A DNA stretch of 64,000 bases from Candidatus Opimibacter iunctus (GCA_016716665.1 JADJVH010000003.1:334661-398660); one strand, 5' to 3'; numbered from the stretch's first letter, positions 25,073 through 34,405 are shown. Made by a program: numbers and translations. The notes: generated by a model not told the origin, from the sequence alone.

Positions 25073-25711
25073 TTAGTTTATCCCATAAATCCACATCGGC
25101 GGGATATTCTGCATCACAAAATTGACTTTGTGGAGGGGCAGCCCGCGATAAAACCACTTCATCACGGGGGGCATATAGGTAAAGAACCGATATGCCGCAC
25201 CATGCCTGGTCTGCTCGAGGATGGCCGCGAAGATCATACGACTGATCTGCTTTTGCAGAAAAGGAAGGCTCGATACAATGAGGTCTGTGGTAGCAAGACC
25301 ATGGTCAGCAAGTATTTCATTCATCCGGTGCGCGCTATCATGGACAACCGTAACACGGCTTCCAAATTTGTTGCGCAGGAGCTCAACATACGTTTCCTCG
25401 AGTTCGATCAGGATGATCTTTGTACCTGGCTTGCTCCTCGCGATAATCTCTGCTGTAAAGGTCCCGTTACCCGGACCTAGTTCGACGACGGTATGGATTG
25501 TGCTCCAGTCCAGGCCTGACAGGATCGCCCTGCCGGCTGTCTTCGAACTCGGGATCACAGAGGCATTGACCAATGGGTTTTTGAGGAAATTGAGCAGGAA
25601 TAAGCCCCTTTCCTTCCAGACATTGTGGGCTACCGATGGCGTATCAGCAACGGCTGTGAAGGCAGTAGCCGAAGCCACTTCTGTATACTGCTCAGGCAGG
25701 GTATTTCCCAT
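25073..25711 (-). CDS. Class I SAM-dependent methyltransferase, phospholipid N-methyltransferase-like
   Basis: This 212-residue protein has the nucleotide-binding motif VVELGPGNGTFTAEI near residue 75 and motif II around ILIELEETYVELL. The preceding FLKNPLVNASVIPSSKTAGRAIL (about 43-65) is the segment seen in bacterial phospholipid N-methyltransferases of the PmtA type. Those proteins methylate phosphatidylethanolamine towards phosphatidylcholine at the inner membrane. The assignment beyond methyltransferase is by this segment only. It is a stand-alone gene. Confidence 0.75.
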   Translation of the reverse strand: MGNTLPEQYTEVASATAFTAVADTPSVAHNVWKERGLFLLNFLKNPLVNASVIPSSKTAGRAILSGLDWSTIHTVVELGPGNGTFTAEIIARSKPGTKIILIELEETYVELLRNKFGSRVTVVHDSAHRMNEILADHGLATTDLIVSSLPFLQKQISRMIFAAILEQTRHGAAYRFFTYMPPVMKWFYRGLPLHKVNFVMQNIPPMWIYGIN

Positions 25712-25758
25712 GGATGGTGTGATAAATGAACCGCAAAGCTAACCCTAAGTGGCAGATT

Positions 25759-27168
25759 TTAGTTCCGCCAGGGAAAATGGTGGAGTGGTCCCGTCGGATC
25801 TGACACCTTGCGGAAGCCATACGATCCGAAATAATCACGCTGCGCCTGAATGAGGTTTGCCGCCGGAAAACGAAGGGATGCGCCTGCTATATATTGAGAT
25901 GCAGCTACCAGGCAAGGGGTAAATAAAGACTCTGAAGAAGACACATGGTTGATCCGTCGGAGCCCGGGCCAGGTGGCGGCAATGAGCGTCTTGACTTCAG
26001 GATGCAGGACCAACTCATCATCCCAGTTTTCCCAAAGTTTGACAAAACGGTTCATGAGCGACGAACGGATGATACACCCGTTGGTCCATACCCTGGACAA
26101 CTCAGCGAGGTTGATATTCCATTGATAATGTGCAGATACGGCCCGGATAATGGAGAAGCCTTCGTGATAATTGATGATGCGTGCGAGCTGGAAAGCATTA
26201 TACAGGTCTGTAGTCCCCATCGATGCATTCTTGCGGGGCTGTGACCTGGTCACTTCATCCAGGTGTGTGCGGATGTGTCGCTGACCAGAGAGGTATCTCG
26301 CATGCAAAGCCGCTGTTATCATCATCGCCGGCACGCCAAATCCTGCAGCAGCCTGCACAGCATAAACCCCCGTACCTTTATGGCCCGCACTGTCGAGGAT
26401 AGTCTCCAGTACAAATGCATCGCCTTCTTTTTGACGCAGGATGTTGAGCGTGATATCAAGCAAATAACCAGAAGCATCCGTATCCTTCCAGGCAGACAAT
26501 ACCTCTGCGATATGATCAGGCGTGAGGCCTACTGCATATCTCAGGATCGCATACACCTCTGCAAAGAGCTGCATCTCGGCATACTCAATACCATTATGTA
26601 CGATCTTGACAAAATGACCAGCCCCTTCCGGGCCAATGAATGTGCAACAGGGCGATCCATCTACTGATGTAGCTGCAACGCTTTCCAGGACAGAGCGAGC
26701 TATTTGATATCCTTCCTCAGATCCGCCGGGCATGACTGATATCCCATTGGCTATCCCATCCAGTCCTCCTGAAAATCCGCAGCCCAGGAAATGTATCCCT
26801 GATACCTTGAGTTGATGATAGCGACGCGTGGTATCCGAGTAGTGTGAATTACTCCCATCGATCAGTACATCTCCCTTTGACAGGTGAGGTGTAATGACGG
26901 TGATGGCCTCATCTACCGACTCATCTGCCGTCAACATCATGATGACTATGCGGGCCGGAATCAATCCATCCAGAAATGCACTGATGGTTTCGAAACCCTT
27001 TGCTGTACTCAATTCAGGAAATCTCGAAATAACCTGTTGAGGCCTGTTTTCCGGTCTTGAGTCCGTAAGTGAACTGCATAGCGCAAGTTCAAATCCTCTC
27101 AAGCCCAGATTACGGGCAAGGTTGCTTCCAAGTATTCCTAACCCATATATGCCAACCACTGGTTTCAT
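25759..27168 (-). CDS. gnd: 6-phosphogluconate dehydrogenase, decarboxylating (divergent)
   Basis: At 469 residues it is full length. The NADP-binding motif is GIYGLGILGSNLARN. The active-site blocks are present in altered form: GCGFSGGLDGIANGISVMPGG, GHFVKIVHNGIEYAEMQLFAEVY (with the catalytic Lys and Glu of the K-x-x-H-N-G-I-E-Y motif) and DSAGHKGTGVYA. The C-terminal substrate motif reads QRDYFGSYGFRKV, where most enzymes have RDYFGAHTYE, so the usual histidine is Tyr here. Most positions support an enzyme of the oxidative pentose phosphate pathway making ribulose 5-phosphate and NADPH. The changes may reflect altered activity or specificity. No zwf neighbour is seen. Confidence 0.85.
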   Translation of the reverse strand: MKPVVGIYGLGILGSNLARNLGLRGFELALCSSLTDSRPENRPQQVISRFPELSTAKGFETISAFLDGLIPARIVIMMLTADESVDEAITVITPHLSKGDVLIDGSNSHYSDTTRRYHQLKVSGIHFLGCGFSGGLDGIANGISVMPGGSEEGYQIARSVLESVAATSVDGSPCCTFIGPEGAGHFVKIVHNGIEYAEMQLFAEVYAILRYAVGLTPDHIAEVLSAWKDTDASGYLLDITLNILRQKEGDAFVLETILDSAGHKGTGVYAVQAAAGFGVPAMMITAALHARYLSGQRHIRTHLDEVTRSQPRKNASMGTTDLYNAFQLARIINYHEGFSIIRAVSAHYQWNINLAELSRVWTNGCIIRSSLMNRFVKLWENWDDELVLHPEVKTLIAATWPGLRRINHVSSSESLFTPCLVAASQYIAGASLRFPAANLIQAQRDYFGSYGFRKVSDPTGPLHHFPWRN

Positions 27169-27233
27169 TTTCGGTATTTCTTGACTGTGTCACATGCCAT
27201 GGCGCAAAATAGCTTGCCCTGCAAAGATGGTAC

Positions 27234-27593
27234 TTATCTTGTCTTGGTTGGCCGCGCCAGGAAAATAAGGCTCCCCTTTCCTTCCGCCAGCACCAGGCAA
27301 CAATACTGCGGTGGATTGCCTTTGATCTTGGCCTTGATCTCATCTACCTGCTCGATCATCACCAGCCCCTTGATATAGAATTCTTCCAGCGTAGAGATAT
27401 TGACAGACCATAAGCCACCAATCTCCATGCGATCTGCTATGGGGAGACCCACAGTGACTTCCTGCTGGTGAAATATAAATACCGGGTAATTGGACACCCC
27501 TTCATTGATGACCCCATCAAAGGCTTCTTTCATCAATGCCTGGTAATGATCGATTTCATCTCCGAACCGTTCGAGATATGCTTCTTTTTCCAT
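27234..27593 (-). CDS. Conserved hypothetical protein
   Basis: This is a 119-residue cytoplasmic protein starting at the ATG at 27593 (MEKEAYLERFGDEI); an earlier TTG-type start would extend into the rlmD end. It has no signal peptide or membrane segment. The sequence has an N-terminal helix (EIDHYQALMKEAFDGVI), a YPVFIFHQ strand and a C-terminal ICCLVLAEGKGSLIFLARPTK-like strand pair, here PPQYCCLVLAEGKGSLIFLARP. Function is not recognised. It is 2 bp from rlmD on the same strand, so it is probably co-transcribed. Confidence 0.65.
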   Translation of the reverse strand: MEKEAYLERFGDEIDHYQALMKEAFDGVINEGVSNYPVFIFHQQEVTVGLPIADRMEIGGLWSVNISTLEEFYIKGLVMIEQVDEIKAKIKGNPPQYCCLVLAEGKGSLIFLARPTKTR

Positions 27594-27595
27594 GC

Positions 27596-29008
27596 TTATT
27601 TTTTCTCCAGTAAGGCTACACATTCGATATGATGGGTATGCGGAAACATGTCGACAGGTATTGCAGTGATCACTGTGTATAATTCACTCAGCATCTTCAG
27701 GTCCCTCGCTTGTGTGGCCGGGTTACAACTTACATATACTATGCGCTGTGGTGCAGCAGCCAGCAGGTGCTTGATGACATCAGGGTGCATGCCAGCCCTC
27801 GGTGGGTCGGTGATAACCACATCAGGCTTGCCATATCGCTGCACAAAGGTTGGGTCCATCAGCAACTCTACCTGTCCGACAACAAAACTGGTGTTTGACA
27901 GCTTATTGAGTTCTGCATTTTTTCCGGCATCGACTATTGCTTCTGCTATAATTTCGATCCCTACTACTTGCTTACAACTATCGGCCATATAGATACCCAG
28001 GCTCCCTACCCCACAATACAAGTCATAGACATGATCATCAGGCTTCAATGCTGCCAGTTGTTTCGTCAATGCATACAGGTTTGCGGCCTGTACACTATTG
28101 GTCTGAAAAAACGATTTCGGGCCGATATGAAAACGCACATGGTCCAGTTGTTCGATGATCGTCTCACTACCATATTGATGTTCGGCAGCCAGGTCATGGA
28201 TCGAGTCATTGACCTTGAGATTGATGCAGGAATAAATCGAAACCACCCTGGGAAATTGCGCTGCGATCTTGTCCACCAGTATTTTGATCCAATCATGATT
28301 GGCCTCACCCACGACCAGTACCACCATGACATCACCTGCATTAGTATTGCGTACGATCACATTCCGGACAAATCCTGTCTTGAGTCGCAGGTTAAAAAAC
28401 GGCCACCCCTGCTCAATGGAGAGTTGCTTGATAAAAAGACGGATCTCATTTGATGGATCGGCCTGGAGATAACAATGCTGTATATCGAGCACCTTGTCAA
28501 ACGCACCAGGGAGATGAAATCCGATTCCGTCCTTTTGCAGGATGTCTTCTGACTTCATTTCTTCATCGGTCAGCCATCTCCGGTCTGAGGCGGTAAACTC
28601 AAGTTTGTTTCGGTAATACTGTTGCCCCGGCGCCCCTACGATCGGCTGGATGATGGATGGATCCAGTTCGCCAATCCGCTGGAAAGCATCTCTTACTCTC
28701 TTTGCTTTATAGCGCAATTGTGCCTCATAAGCCATATGCTGCCATTTGCAACCTCCGCAGAGGCCAAAGTGGGAGCAGAAAGGCTCGGTCCTATCCTCAG
28801 ATAATCTCGAGAAATCAGTGGCTTTGGTGATATACATTCCCTTCCGCTTTTCGAGGGCGATGGCATCTACGATATCCCCGGGGACGGCGCCTTTGACCTG
28901 GATGATACGCCCGTCCTCACAACGGCCTATGGCCAGTCCTTCTTCTGCGGTGTCGATGATGTCTACGTTGTGGAACTGCTTCCTTTCCTTCTTTGCGCCT
29001 CTATGCAT
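27596..29008 (-). CDS. rlmD: 23S rRNA (uracil(1939)-C(5))-methyltransferase RlmD-like
   Basis: This 470-residue protein starts at the ATG at 29008; a further 16 codons upstream are translations of a heptamer array. It has a TRAM-like N-terminal domain (GRIIQVKGAVPGDIV), the iron-sulphur cysteines in CSHFGLCGGCKWQH, an SAM-binding motif at YDLYCGVGSLGIYMA, the catalytic DPPRAGMHPDVI and YVSCNPATQARDL. It belongs to the TrmA/RlmD/RlmC group of tRNA/rRNA 5-methyluridine methyltransferases. The iron-sulphur cluster and length favour rRNA methylation; the exact target base is by analogy. Confidence 0.88.
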   Translation of the reverse strand: MHRGAKKERKQFHNVDIIDTAEEGLAIGRCEDGRIIQVKGAVPGDIVDAIALEKRKGMYITKATDFSRLSEDRTEPFCSHFGLCGGCKWQHMAYEAQLRYKAKRVRDAFQRIGELDPSIIQPIVGAPGQQYYRNKLEFTASDRRWLTDEEMKSEDILQKDGIGFHLPGAFDKVLDIQHCYLQADPSNEIRLFIKQLSIEQGWPFFNLRLKTGFVRNVIVRNTNAGDVMVVLVVGEANHDWIKILVDKIAAQFPRVVSIYSCINLKVNDSIHDLAAEHQYGSETIIEQLDHVRFHIGPKSFFQTNSVQAANLYALTKQLAALKPDDHVYDLYCGVGSLGIYMADSCKQVVGIEIIAEAIVDAGKNAELNKLSNTSFVVGQVELLMDPTFVQRYGKPDVVITDPPRAGMHPDVIKHLLAAAPQRIVYVSCNPATQARDLKMLSELYTVITAIPVDMFPHTHHIECVALLEKK

Positions 29009-29030
29009 GCGGCAAAGGTAAGTGGCAGAG

Positions 29031-29061
29031 AGCATAGGGCATAGGGCATAGGGCATAGGGC
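29031..29061. repeat. Heptanucleotide tandem array (ggcatag)n upstream of rlmD
   Basis: Four in-phase units (agcatag then ggcatag three times). It adds a spurious PYALCPML-type extension to the rlmD frame. Confidence 0.75.
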
Positions 29062-29132
29062 AGCAGAGAGCGGAGGGAAGGGAGCAGATCGAAGCGCAGC
29101 TTCGTGAGAATTGTGGTCTTTGAATCCACTGG

Positions 29133-29210
29133 AAGCTGGTAGCTGGTAGCTAGAGAGGGCTGGAGTGCAGCCAGAAACTGACAGCTGACTGCTGATAGCT
29201 AATAGCTAAA
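29133..29210. repeat. Short heptamer runs at the 3' end of the pyrophosphatase gene
   Basis: Units agctggt agctggt agctaga at about 29134-29154 and gctgact gctgata gctaata gctaaaa at about 29183-29210. The latter overlaps the stop codon of the pyrophosphatase gene. Same unit family as 13880 and 57506. Confidence 0.6.
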
Positions 29211-29811
29211 AATGATTCAGATAGTCCTTTTGGGATGCTTTGATGACCTCCCAGGCTTCTTCGCGGCCGTAGACCTGGGGGATCTCGACAGGCTGGCCAC
29301 CCTCGGGAGAGCGCTTGTAGGTCAGGAAGTAGTGCTTGAGGCGGTTGATGATCCCTTCGGGGAGTTGGGCAAGATCCTCATAATGGGCGTACATGCCATC
29401 TTGCTGGAGTACGGCGATGATCTTGTCATCCGCTTCGTTCTTATCGATCATCCGGAAACCGCCAATGGGCTTAGCCTGGACGAGGATATTGCCATGTTCG
29501 ATACGGTGCTCAGTGAGGACCAGGATATCTAATGGGTCACCATCTCCTTTGATGCCTGTCAATCCTGTCTTTACCATACACCATGCAGCGATCTCATCGT
29601 GGCAATATGTCTGCGGAATAAATCCATACAACGCGGGTACGACATTGGAATACAACTGCGGACGATCCACTTTAAGGATGCCACTGGCCTTGTCGATTTC
29701 GTATTTGACCGTATCAGACGGTGTGATCTCGATATAGGTCGTGACCACCTGCGGAGCATTTGGGCCTATACTGATCCCATGCCATGGATGGGCGATGAAT
29801 TGATTGGACAT
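29206..29811 (-). CDS. ppa: Inorganic pyrophosphatase (family I, soluble)
   Basis: This 201-residue cytoplasmic enzyme starts at the ATG at 29811 (MSNQFIAHPWHGISIGPNAPQ). The metal-binding signature GDGDPLDILVLTEH matches the family I motif D-x-D-P-x-D-x-x-x-L. Conserved acidic and lysine residues follow in IGGFRMIDKNEADDKIIAV. It hydrolyses pyrophosphate from biosynthetic reactions, driving them forward. An in-frame extension of 12 codons has no support. Confidence 0.92.
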   Translation of the reverse strand: MSNQFIAHPWHGISIGPNAPQVVTTYIEITPSDTVKYEIDKASGILKVDRPQLYSNVVPALYGFIPQTYCHDEIAAWCMVKTGLTGIKGDGDPLDILVLTEHRIEHGNILVQAKPIGGFRMIDKNEADDKIIAVLQQDGMYAHYEDLAQLPEGIINRLKHYFLTYKRSPEGGQPVEIPQVYGREEAWEVIKASQKDYLNHF

Positions 29812-29847
29812 AGCGTTAAAGTTAGCAGTTTTCAGTAGGCAATTCAT

Positions 29848-30159
29848 TTTACCCCCTCGTCTATACGGACGATCCCCCTAAAGGTGGATTTTCAAATACA
29901 CCTTGGTCATGGCTAGATTTTAGTGTTGAAAAAAAATCACTGTAAGGCCTACCGTTTATACCCAAATCGGATTTGGCCTGTTTTTATTTTCCGGCAGGAA
30001 ATAAAATCGCCGCTGGATGGAGTTCTCTCCGCCAGCAGTAAGAGTCCTACGAATAATTCATTTTTGAGATTGTAGCTTGGCATTCAAATGGTTGGCGGAG
30101 AGAACTCCATCCAACGGCCTACGGCCATTTACGAAAGGGAATTCTTTGTGTCTGACATC
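29848..30159. repeat. Intergenic region with a 110-bp inverted-repeat element
   Basis: Arms 30009-30034 and 30093-30118 are 26 bp with one mismatch (21 bp perfect core 30014-30034 / 30093-30113), with a 58-bp loop. The layout, terminal inverted repeats around a short unrelated core, could be a small non-autonomous element. Another C-rich half palindrome lies at 29850-29885. No gene is supported. Confidence 0.55.
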
Positions 30160-31828
30160 TCACTCCCTCTTGACCAATTCGATCAGATAAACCTTCCTCA
30201 ACTTTTGACTTCTCTTTTTTGGGTCCAGAAAAGATCTGGACAACCTGGTCACCGGAAAATCTTCAAACTCCCTGATGACTTTGTGGGGAGGCATGGCAGC
30301 CAGGGTGTTTTCAAATACCAATATCCAGGTGCCCGGGCTCAACGTATCCAAAGGAAGGCCATAAGAGTTGGGAATCGTGCGGCCACTGTAATAGTCAAGT
30401 GCAAATCCAAATTTGTCGTGCCAATACACTGATGGTGGATGATGCTCCGCAATATATTTACCGGCCATACTGGTCGATTGATATTGCAGAAGCTGAGGAT
30501 AGAAATGCAAGCCAAGTACGATTTGAAACAGGAGGGTACCCATAAGCGATGGCAGAAGCCATCTGTCTGCGGTGTCAACGGCAACTGACCGCCACCACCA
30601 GAGTGCCGCATACAACAACAGGAAAAGCAGTGGTAGCCAATAACTACTCACCGGAAAGGCCCAGAACATAATCAGGACGGAAGCTACAAGCAGCAGGTGG
30701 ATGATGCCAAGCTGCGTGAATTCAAGCCATCGGGGCAGTCGTTCTGCAAAATGTACCAGATAAGCTGCAATCATCACAGCCGCAAATGGGAACAACGGAA
30801 AAATATAGTGGGGTAATTTATATCCTGAAAAGGACAGGGCCACAAATGGAATGATAAAGCCACATAAAGTGATCCACTCCGATGGCACAGTATCCACTTT
30901 GTTTTTTTGAAACAGGTCCTTTATTCTTTTCCAGAGTGTCGGGATAAAAAGGAGTACCCAGGGTTGCAGATCCCACAGCATAGATTGAATAAAAAAATAC
31001 CAGGGCGTATTATTTGACCAATGGCTCTCACCTGTGATCCTGCCAAAGCTTTGGGTCCAGAAAAAGAAGCCGATGCCGGACGGACCTTTAAGGCCGTATA
31101 CTTCTTTCTCTGGATGGAGATCAAACTGCATATAGAGCCCGTAACACATGGGGGCAAGGAGCAGGGCGCAAGGAACAAGGAGCAATAGCCACCACGGATC
31201 AAAAATTCTTTTCCACTGTCCTGAAAACAATAAGTGACCACCGACTGCAACTGCTGGAATAAACAATCCTATGGGGCCTTTTGCCAACATGGCACCACCT
31301 ATGCATATACCCGCCATGAGCAAGGCAGTCTTATTCTTCTTCTGCAGGTACTCTGAAAGTTGCCAAATGGAAAGCATGACAAAAGATGTCAGCAAACCAT
31401 CCGTGCGGACATCATTTGACATGAGGTGGAACGCCTGTGTAGTCCCAAGCAAAGAGTGGCTGCAATAGCGGCCGGTGATCATACCATAATCTGGCAAACC
31501 GATAGGTAGCCTACAGGGCAATGATTAAAAAAATAACCGGCAGGATCTTATAGGCCAGGCTGGTGTTGCCAAGGATTGTGATCCCTAGAGAAGAAATCCA
31601 AAATAACAAAGGAGGTTTGTCCAGATAATCCTGGCCCCGCAGATACACCTGCAGGTAATTGCCTGACGCTGACATTTCGCGTGCGATAGCAGCATACTGG
31701 GCCGCATCGATCTCCATGATATCTATGCCCAGGTTGATCGCATAGCCTGCGAGGATGACGCAAAGGAAAAAAGCATACCTGTTGCGGTATATCCATGATA
31801 CCAGGAATGAATATGTGCTTTGGGTCAT
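30160..31828 (-). pseudogene. GT-C glycosyltransferase (ArnT/PMT-like), broken
   Basis: The gene starts at 31828 (MTQSTYSFLVSWIYRNRYAFFL) with the catalytic first loop GIDIMEIDAAQYAAIAREM, the DxD/ED-type motif of lipid-linked glycosyltransferases, then GQDYLDKPPLLFWI. An in-frame TAG at 31510-31512 follows KILPVIFLIIAL. The continuation ATYRFARLWYDH is in the same frame, but the gene then moves through other frames before QAFHLMSNDVRTDGLLTSF resumes a long open part (30160-31521) with ten or more membrane helices. At least one stop and one or more indels thus fall in about 31440-31512. It may be a decayed transferase of sugar from undecaprenyl phosphate to surface glycans, or a poor-quality patch. 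Confidence 0.75.
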
Positions 31829-31910
31829 GTGCGCTCAAGATACTTCAATGAGGTATATTTTGATCCTACTCAATAGACATCGTCTCTCCTTTAAGGGAGT
31901 ATAATTTTCT

Positions 31911-31934
31911 GGTCCCTGAGCCTGTCGAAGGGAG
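31911..31934. repeat. REP-like motif (ccctgagcctgtcgaaggg)
   Basis: Single copy of the partly palindromic ccctgagcctgtcgaaggg, a dispersed extragenic repeat seen in many bacterial genomes, here between the broken glycosyltransferase and the first small porin gene. Confidence 0.5.
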
Positions 31935-32054
31935 GGAGGGACTTTACCTGACTATACGGCAGGGTTATTGTTGTAATCATTATGTGGGCAATTCACAACC
32001 AAATATTGCGTTTAAGCGATATCCTCCCCCTACTCCCATAAATAACCTGTAATC

Positions 32055-32660
32055 ATGAAAGCATTATTTAATATTACGTGTGGCATATTGCTGTTGATGA
32101 CCAGTCTGGTCAATTCGACCCATGGACAATCCTGCATAGGGATCAGGGCCGGAGTCATGAGTTCCAAGCAGGAAGTGCAGAACGGTGACATTACAGATGA
32201 CTATGCCTCCAAGCTAGGGGCAGACATCGCCTTAGTGGCCGACTTTCGGATGGGCCTGATCTCCATCAGTCCGGAATTCCATTGGCTCCAGAAAGGCGGG
32301 AAGATTGAGGATCTCAATGGAACGGTTGGAGATGTATCCAGGACCTTCAACTATCTCGAAATACCGGTTTTGGTCAAATTGAATTTCGGGAAAAGTGCAG
32401 GCTTCTTTCTATTTGGCGGGCCAAGTGTCGGGTACTTATTGAATGGCACTGACAAAGACATGGATGGCCAGACAAATGATATTGACCTTGATTTTTATAA
32501 AAGGGCTGAATTCGGGGCGCATGTAGGAGGTGGTATTGGCCTGGGCCCTATCAAACTTGATGTGCGCTATATCTTTGGCCTGACTGATATATTCGATGAC
32601 TCCCAGGATATCCAGATCACCAATTCGTCTCTTGGTGCCGGGGTAAGCTTTATGTTTTAA
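32055..32660 (+). CDS. Outer membrane beta-barrel protein (porin-like)
   Basis: This 201-residue protein has a signal peptide (MKALFNITCGILLLMTSLVNSTHG, cleavage before Q-S-C) and a series of alternating amphipathic strands (GIRAGVMSSKQEV, IALVADFRMGLISISPEFHWLQKGG, FNYLEIPVLVKLNFG, GGPSVGYLLNG) ending in an aromatic SFMF, the mark of outer membrane barrels. It matches the outer-membrane-protein beta-barrel family common in Bacteroidota. It is closely related to the next gene, so the two arose by duplication. Function is unknown. Confidence 0.85.
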   Translation: MKALFNITCGILLLMTSLVNSTHGQSCIGIRAGVMSSKQEVQNGDITDDYASKLGADIALVADFRMGLISISPEFHWLQKGGKIEDLNGTVGDVSRTFNYLEIPVLVKLNFGKSAGFFLFGGPSVGYLLNGTDKDMDGQTNDIDLDFYKRAEFGAHVGGGIGLGPIKLDVRYIFGLTDIFDDSQDIQITNSSLGAGVSFMF

Positions 32661-32723
32661 TGAGCCAATTAGGATTATATTAAAATTATTTTTAATTTCA
32701 CGAAACCATTTTAATCAATTACT

Positions 32724-33352
32724 ATGAAAAAAATCTTTATCCTCAAACTTTTAGGACTTGCGATCATGATGATGGTAAGTAGTTCAGTAATCCGTGCCCA
32801 GGACTCTTCCGGAGGAGATGATTACAATTCCAAAGCTCGTTTTGGCATTCGGGGTGGTGTGAACATTGCCCGCCAGACATTTGAAGATGGAAACCTTGAT
32901 GATAATTCAAAATCAAAATTCGGAGCGGATGTCGCGGTGTTATTCAATCTCCCGGTTGGAAACGGTTTCTTTATGTTGCAGCCAGAACTTCATTGGCTTC
33001 AAAAGGGCTCAGTGATCAGTGATATCAATGGAGATGATGTCACGAATACATTCAACTACCTTGAATTGCCTGTACTCCTGCATGTAAACTTTGGAGTTCA
33101 GTGAAGTTATTGCATTTAGCAGGCCCAAGTGTCGGGTATCTGCTTGGTGGTAAATCAGGAGATGTTGACATCGACAAGGACTTCTATAATGATATTGAAT
33201 GGAGTGGCAATCTGGGTCTTGGTGTCGGTATTGGTGCATTTGAAGTGGATGTCCGCTATATGGCTGGATTTAGTGATATCGCTGACAACAATGGAAACCT
33301 TGGCGAAATCAAAAACAGCTCATTTGGCGCAGGTATTACCTTGAAGTTTTAA
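32724..33352 (+). pseudogene. Second outer membrane beta-barrel protein, split by one missing base
   Basis: This is a paralogue of 32055-32660: signal peptide (MKKIFILKLLGLAIMMMVSSSVIRAQ), ARFGIRGGVNIARQ, FMLQPELHWLQKGS, FNYLELPVLLHVNFGVQ, then a stop at 33104. The protein resumes in another frame as KLLHLAGPSVGYLLGG and ends in SFGAGITLKF. With one base inserted after 33101 the two parts align with the paralogue (NFGKSAGFFLFGGPSVGYL) with no gap. Open parts are 32724-33104 and 33101-33352. Either a real mutation or a sequencing error. Confidence 0.8.
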
Positions 33353-33403
33353 TCCTGTTCCATCGGCCTGTTGCCCAATAGGCTGAATCAGAAATAAATT
33401 GAA

Positions 33404-33446
33404 AAATCCGCTATCGGGAATCGTTTCCGGTAGCGGATTTGCTTTT
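33404..33446 (+). terminator. Terminator after the two barrel genes
   Basis: A 14-bp stem with one G-T type mismatch (33404-33417 with 33427-33440) and a 9-nt loop, followed by GCTTTT. Confidence 0.75.
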
Positions 33447-33581
33447 AATAGCCGATGTCAAATATGGACCAAAGGGACTTCAGGCAACAGACCACCCAAC
33501 TTAAGGGACAAATTTCTGGTCTTTAGCTATTATTAACCTCATGGATCCTATGGCTTTCGTCTTTAACCCGCTTGAAATCCA

Positions 33582-33589
33582 TACCTTTG
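33582..33589 (+). promoter_or_regulatory. -7 promoter element for uppS
   Basis: TAccTTTG matches the phylum consensus and ends 8 bp before the ATG at 33598. It falls inside the longer open frame that starts at 33541, so it argues for the downstream start. Confidence 0.5.
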
Positions 33590-33597
33590 GCGACCTT

Positions 33598-34350
33598 ATG
33601 AGTTCGGCGAAAGAAAGGATCGATTTGACCAGATTGCCACGGCATGTAGCTGTCATCATGGATGGCAACGGCCGCTGGGCGAAGGAACATGGCAAACCAC
33701 GGATCTTTGGGCACCGCAACGGAGTCAAAGCTGTCAGGGAAATCACTGAAGCTGCTGCTGAAATTGGGGTTCCTTTCCTTACGCTATATGCTTTTTCGAC
33801 CGAAAACTGGAACCGTCCACCTTTAGAAGTCAATGCCCTCATGGATATCCTGGTCTCTACCATCCGGGAAGAACTGGAGACCATGAACAAAAACAACATC
33901 CGCCTGGGCGTCATAGGGGATATAGACCGATTGCCCCCACTGACCCGAAAGGCCCTGCTGGAAGGAATCGAAAAGACGAAACAGAATACCCGCATGACCC
34001 TTACCCTGGCGCTCAATTACTCAGCCCGCTGGGAAATCACGGAAGCCATGCGCAAAGCAACCCAGCTCGTCGCAGAAGGCAAGTTGAGCCCCGGAGAAAT
34101 CAATGAACATAAGGTAAGTACGCTCTTATCAACCGCAGACATGCCTGATCCTGAGCTTCTTATCCGTACCAGTGGGGAACACCGGATCAGCAATTTCCTG
34201 CTTTGGCAGATCGCATATACAGAATTCTATTTTTCAGATGTATACTGGCCTGATTTTGAACGGGAAGATTTCTACAATGCCATCATCGACTACCAGCATA
34301 GGGAGCGTCGGTTTGGCAGAATCAGTGAACAACTCAGCCACCAGGAGTAA
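33598..34350 (+). CDS. uppS: Isoprenyl transferase (undecaprenyl diphosphate synthase)
   Basis: This is a 250-residue cis-prenyltransferase. The catalytic motif HVAVIMDGNGRWAKEHGKPRIFGH places Asp at residue 22 from the ATG at 33598, close to Asp26 of the E. coli enzyme. SFSTENW (YAFSTENWNRP) and the C-terminal DPELLIRTSGEHRISNFLLWQIAYTEFYFSD block are complete; R-x-S-x-x-R binds the isopentenyl diphosphate. It makes the lipid carrier for peptidoglycan and other surface glycans. An earlier ATG at 33541 would add 19 unconserved residues and would sit before the -7 element. bamA follows 55 bp downstream on the same strand. Confidence 0.93.
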   Translation: MSSAKERIDLTRLPRHVAVIMDGNGRWAKEHGKPRIFGHRNGVKAVREITEAAAEIGVPFLTLYAFSTENWNRPPLEVNALMDILVSTIREELETMNKNNIRLGVIGDIDRLPPLTRKALLEGIEKTKQNTRMTLTLALNYSARWEITEAMRKATQLVAEGKLSPGEINEHKVSTLLSTADMPDPELLIRTSGEHRISNFLLWQIAYTEFYFSDVYWPDFEREDFYNAIIDYQHRERRFGRISEQLSHQE

Positions 34351-34405
34351 TTAAACAACACATCCGCCTAACATTACGTTTTTGTCAGATAATTTGATCA
34401 CCCGC

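Noticed and set aside
29009..29056. Upstream start for rlmD giving a 486-residue protein
   Set aside because: The added residues are translated from the (ggcatag)n array and are not conserved protein.
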